Made by a program: the position numbers and the translations under genes. 64,000 bases of DNA, from NCBI GenBank assembly GCA_018818165.1, contig JAHISP010000039.1:1-64000 (forward strand). Reading direction: 5' to 3'. The stretch is from Bacteroidota bacterium. Lineage in GTDB: Bacteria; Bacteroidota; Ignavibacteria; Ignavibacteriales; Melioribacteraceae. A model generated the notes under the pieces. It made no database searches. It saw nothing but the letters and a program-made list of their open reading frames with translations, and had not been told where the DNA came from. Shown in pieces: positions 8,903 to 18,676 of this stretch (position 1 is its first letter; every line of letters begins with the position of its first letter).

Positions 8903-9919
8903 TTAGAATTTAAACCCAAGTGACAAATAGTGAACATTTTTCATGCGTCCAAAATCTTGATACGCATAATCAATCATCACATTTACAACATCTACAAGTT
9001 TATAATTAAGACCAACACCAAGCGTTAATCCTTGTTCTGTTTCTTTTTCAAATAGAGATTTAAGTCCAGCTCTTGCAAACAATATTTCATTCCATGCAAA
9101 TTCAGTACCCAAATTAAGATATTCTGTGTGATCATTTGGATGAATAGCATCAACAGCAGCAGTAACTCTAAAAGAACTTTCTTTAATTACATCTGCTGCA
9201 ACTCCAACTCTAAATAAAAGTGGAAGATCATATTTACCTAATTCGATTTTTGTATTAATTAAGTTACCTTGGCTGCCTTCACCAACCGATTTAATTTCCA
9301 AAATATCTCTCCCGTCTAGCTGCATTTTTGTTCCAAAGTTAGCGACACTAGCAGCCAAACGAAGTTCATTTAATACATTAATTTTATATAACACACCCAT
9401 ATCAAAAGCAAATCCATCGGCTTTCATATGCCAAATTGATTCTTGAATGTATTTTGCATTAAATCCAATTGAAAAATTATCCGTCAAATTTCTTGCAAAT
9501 GTTAAACCAATAGATATACCACCTGCGTCGAATAATTCCCCCGTACCTTCTGGTTTATCATTAGTTCTTACAACTTCACCATCAATTGATTTTGACACAA
9601 TAATAAATGCACCAACAGTACCAACATCAGGAATATAGCTTGCTATAGCTGCAAAATCATTAGATACATCTGCTATCCAATCTGTGTGATTAAAATAGAC
9701 TTGATTGGAATGGCTTTCAGCAACTCCAGCAGGATTCCAATATATAGCGGATAAATCATCGGCGGTGGCAGCAAAGGCAGCTCCCATGCCAATAGCCCTT
9801 GGTCCAATTCCTATTTTTAGAAACTGCGCAGCAGTAATTCCTGCTTTGGAAATATCTTGAGCAAACATTTGCATTGTTGCCACAAGAAAAATAAATACAA
9901 TTAATTTATTTTGTTTCAT
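8903..9919 (-). CDS. PorV/PorQ family outer-membrane beta-barrel protein
   Basis: A 338-residue protein with a signal peptide (ending MFAQ) and the diagnostic N-terminal stretch IGPRAIGMGAAFAATADD then IYWNPAGVAE of the PorV/PorQ family. The rest is alternating amphipathic beta strands ending in an aromatic (LSLGFKF), as expected for an outer-membrane barrel of FadL-like fold. PorV works with the T9SS as a shuttle for sorted cargo. Here it sits directly after a large T9SS-type protein (23 bp apart) and the TonB receptor, so it may serve that cargo. A good Shine-Dalgarno (TAGGAG) precedes the ATG. Confidence 0.88.
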   Translation of the reverse strand: MKQNKLIVFIFLVATMQMFAQDISKAGITAAQFLKIGIGPRAIGMGAAFAATADDLSAIYWNPAGVAESHSNQVYFNHTDWIADVSNDFAAIASYIPDVGTVGAFIIVSKSIDGEVVRTNDKPEGTGELFDAGGISIGLTFARNLTDNFSIGFNAKYIQESIWHMKADGFAFDMGVLYKINVLNELRLAASVANFGTKMQLDGRDILEIKSVGEGSQGNLINTKIELGKYDLPLLFRVGVAADVIKESSFRVTAAVDAIHPNDHTEYLNLGTEFAWNEILFARAGLKSLFEKETEQGLTLGVGLNYKLVDVVNVMIDYAYQDFGRMKNVHYLSLGFKF

Positions 9920-9942
9920 TGTTTTCTCCTAACTACAAATAT

Positions 9943-12900
9943 TTATTTAATTATGGCAAATTTTATAATTTTTTCACCAACACCAGGCGCATCAATATGT
10001 GCAATATAAACACCATATGAAACACTAAAACCATCTTCATTTAACAGATTCCAGTATTCACGTGCATTCTCTTGAAAAACATCATGTTCAAGTACTTTTA
10101 CTGGGTCTCCAGAAAGCGAATAAATTCTGATAGTACATTGTGATGGCAGATTTTCAAAATAGATACGGCGTTCTCCTCGCGTTTGACCAGGTAATTTATT
10201 TGTAGGTTCTATTTCATTATATCCAACATAAGGATTTGGTACAACATAAATATTATCCATATTGGCTGATGCTTTTACTTTGCTTACATCTGCTCCAATA
10301 GTTTCAATTGCAAATTTATCGTTATTTTTAAATGGTCTATACGTTTCAATAAAAAGTATATCTCCATCAGTAGGAATAACTGGAATTGCAGTTGAATCAT
10401 CGAGATTATCAGTTATCACAACTCCCCAAGTTAATGTATCTTGAATAGTACCTGCAGAATATGGTTTGAAAAAAACAATTTGTTCACCAGGATCCCATTG
10501 AACATTTTTAGTGCTAGGAACTTCAGATAAGAAGGTAATTATTGGAATTGGAACTCCTGTTGATATCTCTTTTACTGAATAGTTTACTGGAATTGTGATT
10601 AAGCTAGTTGTATAAGTAACAGCAGAATCAATATTTGTGGATGAAAATGTAATTTCATATTTACCAGGATAAAATTCCTTATTAACACCAATTAGAGACT
10701 TTCCAACAGAAAATTTTAGATTGGTTTTACTTCCATCTAGCCAACGACTATTCTCCTGATCCCATTTAAGTTCTGGATCATCGGCAACAATAACTTGAAC
10801 ACCATTAAATATGGGGTTGGAATCGCCACCAGCTAAATCAGTACTTTCATAAATTGGATAATAGTGATAACTTATTGTTACAGTACTTTCATTTGGTATT
10901 GTACTAACTCCTGTCCTTCTTACTATTCCTTTTTCGTAGTTAACTATGTAATCAGTACCTTCCACATATAAAATATCACCACCTTGTTTATGCAAATCAA
11001 AAGTACCATCATTAGCAATATGTTTATTTGAAAGTTGAGCAAAGTTTGTATCATACAAAATTGCTGTTTCAGAAATAAGAGATAAATCAATTATAGAATA
11101 ATTTTTCATCTTAATTTTGCCATTTTCAGAATTCATTGAATCGGCGAACTCTAAAGAATAATTACCAGCTTTTTCAATAGCTAAATCATCCATAATATTA
11201 AATTGTACATCCCCTGTTCCTACACCTTCAATATGTACAACATTATCAGTATTTATTGATGGTTTAACATATCCACTAGTACGAGGTCCAGGCACAACCA
11301 TAACAGTATTTTTATCAAATGTTAATATACTTGTAATTGGATCAACAGTTATTTTTTTGGTTGTTTCAGTTGGTGGAATTCCAATAGAATCACCATGATC
11401 ATAAGCAACAATAGCATAATAATATGTTTGTCCATTAATTACATTGTTTGTGTCAACAAAGGAATGTACTAAACCACTATTGTTTCCAAGGTCATAATGG
11501 ACTCCTCTTCCTTGATATGGAATTGGGTGATAACCTTCCCAAGCATTATCTAAATCCCATTTTGCAGATAATCCTTCTTTTGTTTTTAACGGTTCATTTA
11601 AGAAGAATGAACCTTTGCCATCAGTGATGGTTTGAATATCATTAAAACTAGGATCAACACTTCTGTAAATAACATAACCTTCAAAATCCTTTCCTGTTAT
11701 TGGGTCATCTGATTCTTCTGCCGCAGAATCCCAATAAAGAGTTACCTTTTTATCATCAGCAACAGCTTTTACAGTTGGTGTATTAGGTGGTTTAAAAAAT
11801 TGATAATTCTGATTATAAATTGTTTGAACCGTTTCGGCACTAAGTAATAAGTCCTCTAAATTCTGTCCAAGTAGAAGTGCCATCGAAATTCGTTTTGTCT
11901 CTCCAGCTTTAAGAGAAATGTAGCCCGATCCAAAAATAAATACTAAGTCAGTATTTTGTTGAATAGCACCGAAGTTACCAGGAATTGATCTATTCCACAT
12001 TGACTCATCATCCGAAATTTTATCCTGATTCCAAGTCCAACTATTAAAACTTGTTAAACCTATCTGATCTGACTCATCCAAATCTGTAAACTCAAAATTA
12101 GGTTCACCAGGGTACAGCGGATCTAATGAGCCATCACTCAGTTGAAATCCAGCAGTTGGTATTCCATCACCCTCGCCTTCATCAAATGTGGCTGCTATAC
12201 CATCTAAACCTAAATCGTGTAAATCTGGATTCCAATCGCCATCATTGTCAATTCCATCTTCTTGGCTTTCATCAACCATTCCATCGCCATCATCGTCAAA
12301 ATTATTATCGGAATTGCCTGGACTCTCTAAGAATTTACAGCCTAAATATCCAAGAGGTAAACCTAAATCACCTTTCATATCAGGGTCATAAAAGTAAACC
12401 ATACTTCTGGCATATACTGGAATATTTGAAACATCTACAGAATCCAGTGAATAAGGTGGGATAAAATATCCATTATCGTCCTTGTTTTCAGGAGTTCCAC
12501 CGCCAATATCTGGGTCGCCATATATTCCAAAAAAGACTGAATCTAAATCTTTACCACTAACATTAGTTATTGAATAGATAAAAAATATTGTATTTTCTGC
12601 AAGAGCATTGCTCCATTGAAATGCTCTTCCATCCACTTCTAGTCCTAAACCTTTTCTGGTTTTATCTTCTTCAAATGGAAAATATTTGAATTCTGTATTG
12701 TCTCTATCATCCATTTTCCAGTAAACCTCTAAATCGGAATTGGCTGCATTTTGGGAAAGAAATCCAGGCCATACATATTTTCCTAAAGTTGGATTATACC
12801 AACCTCTTGGCCAACTATCGGGTTTACCGTCACCATCAGCATCAACAGCGGGATTAGAAGCCATATTTGGTTGATCCGCTTCTGCAAATCCAGGTAAAGG

Positions 12901-13404
12901 CTGCCATTGCCAAGCCGTATCACCTGTTGGATTTAACTCTTGAAGCATAGGACTAGTGTAATCGTTTAATCCATCAGAAATAATATGTATTTTTTTTCCA
13001 GAAGTATCTCTAACCTCTGCACCTACAATTGGACAGAATTGAAATACATAAGAAAGGTCTTTCCAAACAAAATTGTTTACTCCTCTTAATAATCCGTAAC
13101 CAGGTGCAATTCCACCATAATTAAAGATTTGAGTACCAATTTTATTACCATTCATGTAATACGATTTTCTATCTGCAGCACTATTTATTTTTTGTAAAGT
13201 ATTATTGCCGTCATAAGGCTTTGAAAACTTTTCATTTTCAACCGCTGGCGATGATTGTCCTTGCTGTGACATTTTTGTAAGCAAATCTTTAACCGCAGCA
13301 TGTTCTCTATTTCTTTTTTCAGATGCTGATTGTCCACAAATTGACCCAACAAAAAAGAAGAGCAACACTGCTATTATATATTTAATAAAATTTTTCTTAA
13401 CCAT
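9943..13404 (-). CDS. Large secreted surface protein with FN3 and Asp-rich repeats, T9SS-type C-terminus
   Basis: A protein of about 1153 residues. I place the start at the second Met (13404, MVKKNFIKY) because GGAG lies about 8 bases before it, whereas the ATG at 13416 has no such site. A signal peptide ends at SICGQ. At about 370-410 it has Asp/Gly/Asn-rich stretches (DDDGDGMVDE, DGIDNDGDW) like calcium-binding thrombospondin type-3 repeats. A fibronectin III-like domain lies at about 550-690 (KVTLYWDSAAEE, YVIYRSVDPSF). The last 80 residues (RIYSLSGDPVKVLEHD through the final IIKFAIIK) are a type A sorting domain for the T9SS, without the usual NPFNP. It is co-linear with the TonB receptor and PorV-like genes. 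The substrate is unknown. Confidence 0.82.
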   Translation of the reverse strand: MVKKNFIKYIIAVLLFFFVGSICGQSASEKRNREHAAVKDLLTKMSQQGQSSPAVENEKFSKPYDGNNTLQKINSAADRKSYYMNGNKIGTQIFNYGGIAPGYGLLRGVNNFVWKDLSYVFQFCPIVGAEVRDTSGKKIHIISDGLNDYTSPMLQELNPTGDTAWQWQPLPGFAEADQPNMASNPAVDADGDGKPDSWPRGWYNPTLGKYVWPGFLSQNAANSDLEVYWKMDDRDNTEFKYFPFEEDKTRKGLGLEVDGRAFQWSNALAENTIFFIYSITNVSGKDLDSVFFGIYGDPDIGGGTPENKDDNGYFIPPYSLDSVDVSNIPVYARSMVYFYDPDMKGDLGLPLGYLGCKFLESPGNSDNNFDDDGDGMVDESQEDGIDNDGDWNPDLHDLGLDGIAATFDEGEGDGIPTAGFQLSDGSLDPLYPGEPNFEFTDLDESDQIGLTSFNSWTWNQDKISDDESMWNRSIPGNFGAIQQNTDLVFIFGSGYISLKAGETKRISMALLLGQNLEDLLLSAETVQTIYNQNYQFFKPPNTPTVKAVADDKKVTLYWDSAAEESDDPITGKDFEGYVIYRSVDPSFNDIQTITDGKGSFFLNEPLKTKEGLSAKWDLDNAWEGYHPIPYQGRGVHYDLGNNSGLVHSFVDTNNVINGQTYYYAIVAYDHGDSIGIPPTETTKKITVDPITSILTFDKNTVMVVPGPRTSGYVKPSINTDNVVHIEGVGTGDVQFNIMDDLAIEKAGNYSLEFADSMNSENGKIKMKNYSIIDLSLISETAILYDTNFAQLSNKHIANDGTFDLHKQGGDILYVEGTDYIVNYEKGIVRRTGVSTIPNESTVTISYHYYPIYESTDLAGGDSNPIFNGVQVIVADDPELKWDQENSRWLDGSKTNLKFSVGKSLIGVNKEFYPGKYEITFSSTNIDSAVTYTTSLITIPVNYSVKEISTGVPIPIITFLSEVPSTKNVQWDPGEQIVFFKPYSAGTIQDTLTWGVVITDNLDDSTAIPVIPTDGDILFIETYRPFKNNDKFAIETIGADVSKVKASANMDNIYVVPNPYVGYNEIEPTNKLPGQTRGERRIYFENLPSQCTIRIYSLSGDPVKVLEHDVFQENAREYWNLLNEDGFSVSYGVYIAHIDAPGVGEKIIKFAIIK

Positions 13405-13455
13405 TCTTTTCTCCATAATTTCATCTTAAGTATGTATTTAATAATACTCTTCTCA

Positions 13456-16218
13456 TTAAAACTCTAAAGTTAAACCAAGTCGAACCTCTCTTGGAGCTCT
13501 GTAATAATCAGGCCTGTTGTAATACTCTGAAGATGTGTGAACACCATCTATTCTTGCTGCAATTCTATCAGTTTCCAATGCTTCCGCACGATTAGCATCT
13601 AACGTATAAGTTGAGCGTCCAGTAGAAGCATAAACAGAATTTTCATTTAACTGATCAAACAAATTATATACTTTTAGGAATGCAACAATATTTAATTTAT
13701 TTACTTGGAAAACTTTTTCAAAAAGAAAATCGAAGTTAAAGTAAGTAGGTCTTCTATCGGTATTTCGTTCTAAATATACTTGTTTATCATAAAGCAATGG
13801 AGTGTATGGTAATCCAGTAGTATATTTACTAATTAGCGCAACATTCCAATCTCCAGTTTTACCAACATTAAAAGTTGAATTTATTTGATGAGACTTATCC
13901 CAATCTAATAATACTGGTATTTTTTCTGACTGTCTTCCAGAAGATAAATCTAAAAAGAACGCATCAGAATTTACATCATTACCTTCGCCAACTTGGTAAG
14001 TGTAATCTAATGTAAATCCCCAAAGATCATCTATTGTTTTACGTTTTGTAAAAGAAAGAATAACACCTTTGATGCTACCATAGTCTTTATTAACATAAGT
14101 ATAATATGTTTGTGTTCCACTAATTCTTATTTGCTGTCTAGCCAATAAATCACGAACATCTTTATAATAGCCAGTAACATTAAAGGCAACGTTATCAGAA
14201 AGTCCTTGCTGCAAGCCAATTTCATATGTAACTGTTCTTTCAGGATTTAGATTAGCATTTCCGTAAGTTGGTGAGCCTACAGCAAACTTAAACTCTGGAT
14301 TTGTGTAAAGATACGATAGAGAAGGAAGTTGATAAAAATGTCCATATGAAAAGTGAATAATTCCTTGATCAGTAATTGGAAATGAAACACCTAAACGTGG
14401 ACTAATTTGATGCTTAGCTTCTGCATCTGCTAACAATCCGCTTTTTTTATCCTCTGGAACCGTTGGATCATTAGGTGATGGTGAAAACACATCTGTTGAA
14501 TATTGCGAATTTGCGTTAAAGTAATCGTAACGCAAACCAACATTTAATATTATTGAATTAAATTCCATTTTGTCTTGTATATATGCAGACATTTCTAATG
14601 GTTTTTTGTTGTATTTATTATTACTGTTTGAATTTTCTGGAGCAATTGTAGCTTTTAAATAGGTAGTAGTATCACGCAAAATTGAAAAACTACTCATTGC
14701 AATATCATAAGTTCTGGCTTGTGCACCAAATTTAATTTCATGTTCTTTGCTTAACTGACTTGTCATATCAAATTTAGCACCAAAAATTTTTGAGCGTTGA
14801 TAAAAATGAGATTGCCCGCCACTCTGGTAAGTTCCACCTGCACTAAATGCAATTGGTGCTGGCAATACAGTTGATTTGTAATCTGGTTCATAGCGTTGAT
14901 CAGCATATAATCCATCAAGACTCATTCCTGCATAATAATCAGCTTCATTTCCATCAGCATCAACTAAACCATACAAATATCTTTTGTAATCGTCTATGTT
15001 ATAAGAAGTGCGAACTGTATAAAATGTATTATTACTTAACGCATGATTAATTTCAATCATTCCAAGCAAACCCCAACCCATTCTTGGATTATTTGCATCT
15101 GGATTGTATTTAAGGTCATGATCATAAGGTGTATATTTATTTTTGGAATAAATCATATCCATATTTATTTTCAAAGTAGTTAATGGTCTAAAAGTAAGTT
15201 TACCAGTTGTAGTATAACTCCATCCAGTATTCATAGGTACTATTTCTCCATCACCGGTTGATATAACTTTAATATCATTAGGATCTAATGGATTTTTACT
15301 AACAAAATCAGATACATCATGTTCTCTAACTCCATATAAATAGCCCTGATCGTCACTATATCTTCCAGAAACAAAGAAATTTATTTTATTGCTTATTACT
15401 GGTCCAGCTAGTGTAAATTCAGTGGTTGTTTTGTTTAATGGATTTACATCATCAATATTAAAAAAAGTTGCTGTTCTATCGCTTAAATAGTCTCCAGTAT
15501 AAAAAGAGATACTTCCATTATAACTGTTTGAACCTTCTTTAGTTATTGTATTAACAATACCACTAAGCGCATTACCATACTCAGCATTAAATGTACCACT
15601 TACAACCGAAAGCTCTTGAACAGCATTTGTAGCAATAGAAACTGTTTGAGTATTATCATAAGGATTTGAAATTGACATTCCATTAACGCTGTAAGCTGTT
15701 TCATTTGCTCGTCCACCCCTAATATGGATGGCACCACCAGCATCTTGTGTAATACCAGCTTGCAAAGTTAGCATTTGTGCTATACTTTCAACAGGTAATG
15801 ATTTAATTGTTTTTGAATCAATCTGTGTATGTGATGAAGTTAAATCTCTTCTAACCATTGGCGTTTTAGCTTGTACCACAACTGTTTCAACTTCTATCGA
15901 TTCAGTAGACAGTTTAAAATCTAATGATGTAGTAAAATCAGCAGATACTTGTACATCAACAAATTTTTTCCTTTGAAATCCAACGCCTGAGGCTATTATT
16001 ATATATTTTCCTGGTGGAATATTATTGATAAGAAAATACCCATTTATATCAGATGCAGCACCCATTGATGAACCTTCAATCATAATATTAATACCTATTA
16101 AAGGTTCTCCTGATTCATTATCAACTATAGTACCTGAAATTTTTCCAGTATTTCCAGCATAAGAAGATATTGTAAAAAGAAGTAAGAATGGTATTGCTAA
16201 AAGCAATTTTTTAATCAT
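13456..16218 (-). CDS. TonB-dependent receptor with carboxypeptidase-like regulatory domain
   Basis: A 920-residue outer-membrane receptor. After the signal peptide (ending SSYAG) comes a CarboxypepD_reg-like domain (about 24-110, GKISGTIVDNESGEPLIGIN). A plug domain follows (about 118-225, with IHIRGGRANETAYSVNG), then a 22-strand-type barrel ending LGLTLEF. There is a strong Shine-Dalgarno (TGGAGG). It should import a large or scarce ligand using TonB energy; the ligand is not evident. The adjacent upstream ROK regulator and the shared 11-bp motif suggest control by a sugar-derived signal. No SusD homologue follows, so this is not a classical SusCD pair. Confidence 0.92.
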   Translation of the reverse strand: MIKKLLLAIPFLLLFTISSYAGNTGKISGTIVDNESGEPLIGINIMIEGSSMGAASDINGYFLINNIPPGKYIIIASGVGFQRKKFVDVQVSADFTTSLDFKLSTESIEVETVVVQAKTPMVRRDLTSSHTQIDSKTIKSLPVESIAQMLTLQAGITQDAGGAIHIRGGRANETAYSVNGMSISNPYDNTQTVSIATNAVQELSVVSGTFNAEYGNALSGIVNTITKEGSNSYNGSISFYTGDYLSDRTATFFNIDDVNPLNKTTTEFTLAGPVISNKINFFVSGRYSDDQGYLYGVREHDVSDFVSKNPLDPNDIKVISTGDGEIVPMNTGWSYTTTGKLTFRPLTTLKINMDMIYSKNKYTPYDHDLKYNPDANNPRMGWGLLGMIEINHALSNNTFYTVRTSYNIDDYKRYLYGLVDADGNEADYYAGMSLDGLYADQRYEPDYKSTVLPAPIAFSAGGTYQSGGQSHFYQRSKIFGAKFDMTSQLSKEHEIKFGAQARTYDIAMSSFSILRDTTTYLKATIAPENSNSNNKYNKKPLEMSAYIQDKMEFNSIILNVGLRYDYFNANSQYSTDVFSPSPNDPTVPEDKKSGLLADAEAKHQISPRLGVSFPITDQGIIHFSYGHFYQLPSLSYLYTNPEFKFAVGSPTYGNANLNPERTVTYEIGLQQGLSDNVAFNVTGYYKDVRDLLARQQIRISGTQTYYTYVNKDYGSIKGVILSFTKRKTIDDLWGFTLDYTYQVGEGNDVNSDAFFLDLSSGRQSEKIPVLLDWDKSHQINSTFNVGKTGDWNVALISKYTTGLPYTPLLYDKQVYLERNTDRRPTYFNFDFLFEKVFQVNKLNIVAFLKVYNLFDQLNENSVYASTGRSTYTLDANRAEALETDRIAARIDGVHTSSEYYNRPDYYRAPREVRLGLTLEF

Positions 16219-16306
16219 ACAACCTCCATTGAACTTTATTTTTTTGAAATTGATTAACTACGTTAAAATTTTATTGCTAGATATCATATTTTTTATGTCT
16301 TTTCTA

Positions 16307-16317
16307 TAAACTGATTT
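16307..16317. promoter_or_regulatory. Candidate ROK operator upstream of the TonB receptor gene
   Basis: TAAACTGATTT here is identical to 17641-17651. It lies 89-99 bp upstream of the TonB receptor start, and the other copy lies 94-104 bp upstream of the ROK gene start. A looser repeat, TGATTAACTACG (16251-16262) and TGATTTAACTACG (16312-16324), is also present. Operator function is inference. Confidence 0.35.
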
Positions 16318-16359
16318 AACTACGCTAGTTATTTCAACCTTTATTTATAAACAAATTCT

Positions 16360-17547
16360 TCATTTTCTATTTTCTATTTTAAATCCATTATCAGTAAAAT
16401 ATTTTTTAAGTATTAAAGCACTACCACCAATTGCTCCACTATAAACTCCCATTGGAGAAAATTTAATTGGAGTATTCTTTACTACTTCAGATATTACTTT
16501 GGAAGCTACTCTTTCTTTAATTATTGGAGCAATAAATTCCTCTGCTTCAGAAATATCGCCACCAATTACAACCACTTCTGGATTTAATAAATTTACAAGC
16601 TCAACAATTTTATTACTCAATTCTTTACCTACTTCTTTAAGGATAAAAATTGAAGCCATATTTCCCATTTTTGCCTGTTCAATTATTATGGATTGAGTAA
16701 TAACCTTATCATTGTTTAGTTTAATATTATCAAAACAATCAACTCCAAATTTTTTAAATGCCTTATTTAATATTCTATTCCACATTGATTTAGCTATAAA
16801 ACTTTGAATTTCACCAGCAGCAGAATTAATTCCTCTATAAATTTTGTGGTCAAATAAAAAGCCAGAACCAATACTCGGGAAATTTTTATTTATACTTAAA
16901 TAAAGAATGTGGCGTGTCATGTACTCTTCTTTATCTAACCATTTTACACCAAGTACACCTACATTTGCGTCATTATCAATTTCTATATGAAACGGAAAAG
17001 AATCAGATAAGATTTTACAAAAATCAACATTATGAAAATCAAGAGCATATGAATAGTTTATTATTCCATTTTCATTATCTATTGTACCAGGAATACCAAT
17101 ACCAAAACCCAATATTCTGTTATCCAAAATATGTAATTTGGTTTGAACTTTTTTAACAATGTCTTTTATTTGATTCGCAATAACATTTGGATCACTAGAT
17201 AGCTGAATTGGGAAAATATTTTTATATTTTACTTCACCTTTAATATTTAGCAAAACAAGCCTAGCTTCGCTTGATAATAATTCCATTCCAAAAATAAGTC
17301 CATAATCGGCTACAAGATCCCATAATACTGGAGGTTTACCACCATTAACAGTAGAATTTCCGTATCCAATTTCTTTAACTATACCTTCTCCCATTAGAAC
17401 TTTTAAGGTGTACAGAACCGTTGACATTTGAAGATTAGTTTTTTCTTTTAAGAAAGTAGCTGAAATTCCAGGATGGATTCTAACAAGATTTAAAATGTGT
17501 TGTTGATTAAGATTTTTAACTAATTTTGTCGAACCACTTTTAAACAT
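16360..17547 (-). CDS. ROK family transcriptional regulator
   Basis: A 395-residue protein of NagC/XylR type. Residues 1-85 form a winged helix-turn-helix (LVRIHPGISATFLKEKT, then STVLYTLKVLMGEGIVKEIG). Residues 90-395 form a ROK sugar-kinase-like fold with the phosphate loop region (FGMELLSSEARLVLL), IDNDANVGVLG holding the conserved Asp, and VVVIGGDIS. The zinc motif CxCGxxGC that normally follows GxAGEIG is absent, with SAAGEIQSFIAKSMW in its place, so zinc-dependent ligand binding may differ. It is divergent from nothing; it lies upstream of and co-directional with the TonB gene, with a 141-bp gap. It is likely a repressor released by a sugar or sugar phosphate. Confidence 0.88.
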   Translation of the reverse strand: MFKSGSTKLVKNLNQQHILNLVRIHPGISATFLKEKTNLQMSTVLYTLKVLMGEGIVKEIGYGNSTVNGGKPPVLWDLVADYGLIFGMELLSSEARLVLLNIKGEVKYKNIFPIQLSSDPNVIANQIKDIVKKVQTKLHILDNRILGFGIGIPGTIDNENGIINYSYALDFHNVDFCKILSDSFPFHIEIDNDANVGVLGVKWLDKEEYMTRHILYLSINKNFPSIGSGFLFDHKIYRGINSAAGEIQSFIAKSMWNRILNKAFKKFGVDCFDNIKLNNDKVITQSIIIEQAKMGNMASIFILKEVGKELSNKIVELVNLLNPEVVVIGGDISEAEEFIAPIIKERVASKVISEVVKNTPIKFSPMGVYSGAIGGSALILKKYFTDNGFKIENRK

Positions 17548-17956
17548 TTATTACTTCACTTATGTGTATTTGATATTCGATATTTAAATATTCTTAATCA
17601 AAAAGAAGGTGATATTTTTCTTGATGATAGATTATTAAAGTAAACTGATTTTAGGTTGTTAATACATATTTGCTATATAATGATATTTTTTTTATAACTA
17701 ATATATTCATTTTCCTCATTAACAATCTAATTTCGACATCAGTTAATTCATTATTTCTAATAACTAATATATTTTATTATATTTTAAGTATCAATAATTA
17801 TTTTGTACTTTCAATTTTTTTATCACTAATTATTTAATAAATAGTTTTAGATAACTACAAATTATTAAGATAACTTTTAATGTTTTTGATTCATAAAAAT
17901 GGTAATAATTCATCTAGTTTTGCATATTTTTTATAGAAAAAGGAGTTTAATAAAAC
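17548..17956. other. Intergenic region between divergent ROK and GNAT genes
   Basis: Very AT-rich, with no gene. It contains the candidate ROK operator copy (17641-17651) and a 14-bp direct repeat ATAACTAATATATT (17694-17707 and 17760-17773). Promoters for both flanking genes must lie here. TAGTTTTG at 17915-17922 fits the TAnnTTTG -7 element of Bacteroidota, but no well-spaced TTG partner was found. Confidence 0.4.
17641..17651. promoter_or_regulatory. Candidate ROK operator upstream of the ROK gene
   Basis: TAAACTGATTT, identical to 16307-16317 and at nearly the same distance from the start of its gene, as expected for autoregulation. Inference only. Confidence 0.35.
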
Positions 17957-18514
17957 ATGGCACAAATAAACAAATTTATTGCAAGCGAAAACATTTATCT
18001 GCGTGCATATGAAGAAACTTCCGATTTGGATTTGTTGCATTTTGGCAAAAATAGCAGCGAAGTTAGAGATACGCTTTTCCTCTTTTCTCCCGTAACTAAA
18101 AAACAAGTAGCAGAAGAAATGGAAAAATTGGTTGCTGCCAAAGAAAATGAGTTATTCACCATTTGTGAAAGCAGCACAAATATTCCAATTGGAGTAACTG
18201 GGCTTTTCCGAATTGATTTTATTAGCAGAGCTGCCATATTTTTTATTGCCATTTATAATCCAGAATTTTGGTCAAAAGGTTATGGAAAAGAAGCTACTAA
18301 ATTGATATTAAAATATTCATTTGATATTTTAAATTTGAACAGAATTCAATTACACGTAGCCAAAAGCAATGTAAAAGGTGTAAAAGCATACGAAAAAGCT
18401 GGTTTCAAAATTGAAGGAACTTTACGCGAAGCAATGTACCACAACAATGAATACATCGATTTTTATGTTATGGGAATTTTAAGAAAAGAATATTATAAAG
18501 AGCCTGAGATGTGA
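17957..18514 (+). CDS. GNAT family N-acetyltransferase (RimJ/RimL-like)
   Basis: A 185-residue cytoplasmic acetyltransferase. The acetyl-CoA-binding motif A is seen as NPEFWSKGYGKEATKLILKY (about 100-119, with the GYGKEA loop), and motif B as LHVAKSNVKGVKAYEKAGFK. It ends in the typical EGTLREAMYHNNEYIDFYVMG, as in RimJ/RimL and spermidine-type acetyltransferases. The target is probably an N-terminal amine or a small amine; it cannot be told which. A strong AGGAG precedes the ATG by 12 bases. It is a monocistronic plus-strand gene between two minus-strand blocks. Confidence 0.9.
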   Translation: MAQINKFIASENIYLRAYEETSDLDLLHFGKNSSEVRDTLFLFSPVTKKQVAEEMEKLVAAKENELFTICESSTNIPIGVTGLFRIDFISRAAIFFIAIYNPEFWSKGYGKEATKLILKYSFDILNLNRIQLHVAKSNVKGVKAYEKAGFKIEGTLREAMYHNNEYIDFYVMGILRKEYYKEPEM

Positions 18515-18519
18515 GGCAC

Positions 18520-18554
18520 AAGATATAAGATATAAGATTTGAGATTTGAGATTT
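18520..18554. repeat. Heptanucleotide tandem repeat, five units
   Basis: Five consecutive 7-bp units of the form (A/G)AGAT(A/T)T directly after the GNAT stop codon. Function unknown; it is probably neutral. Confidence 0.8.
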
Positions 18555-18676
18555 GCAAGATAGGATTTATTTGAAAAATGGAAATGTTAAGTTTTTAGAT
18601 TTTTGGGGTAATTGTAAAATTAGTCTGCGTAGTGGTGGTTTTTCATATTGCATATAAGTTTAAGTCTTTAAATAAA

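Noticed and set aside
12126-12464. 112-codon plus-strand frame rich in His, Gln and Leu
   Set aside because: It is the antisense shadow of the Asp-rich repeats in the large surface protein.
13456-16218. SusCD-type polysaccharide locus
   Set aside because: The receptor is SusC-like in its N-terminal domain, but no SusD-like lipoprotein or glycoside hydrolase follows it.
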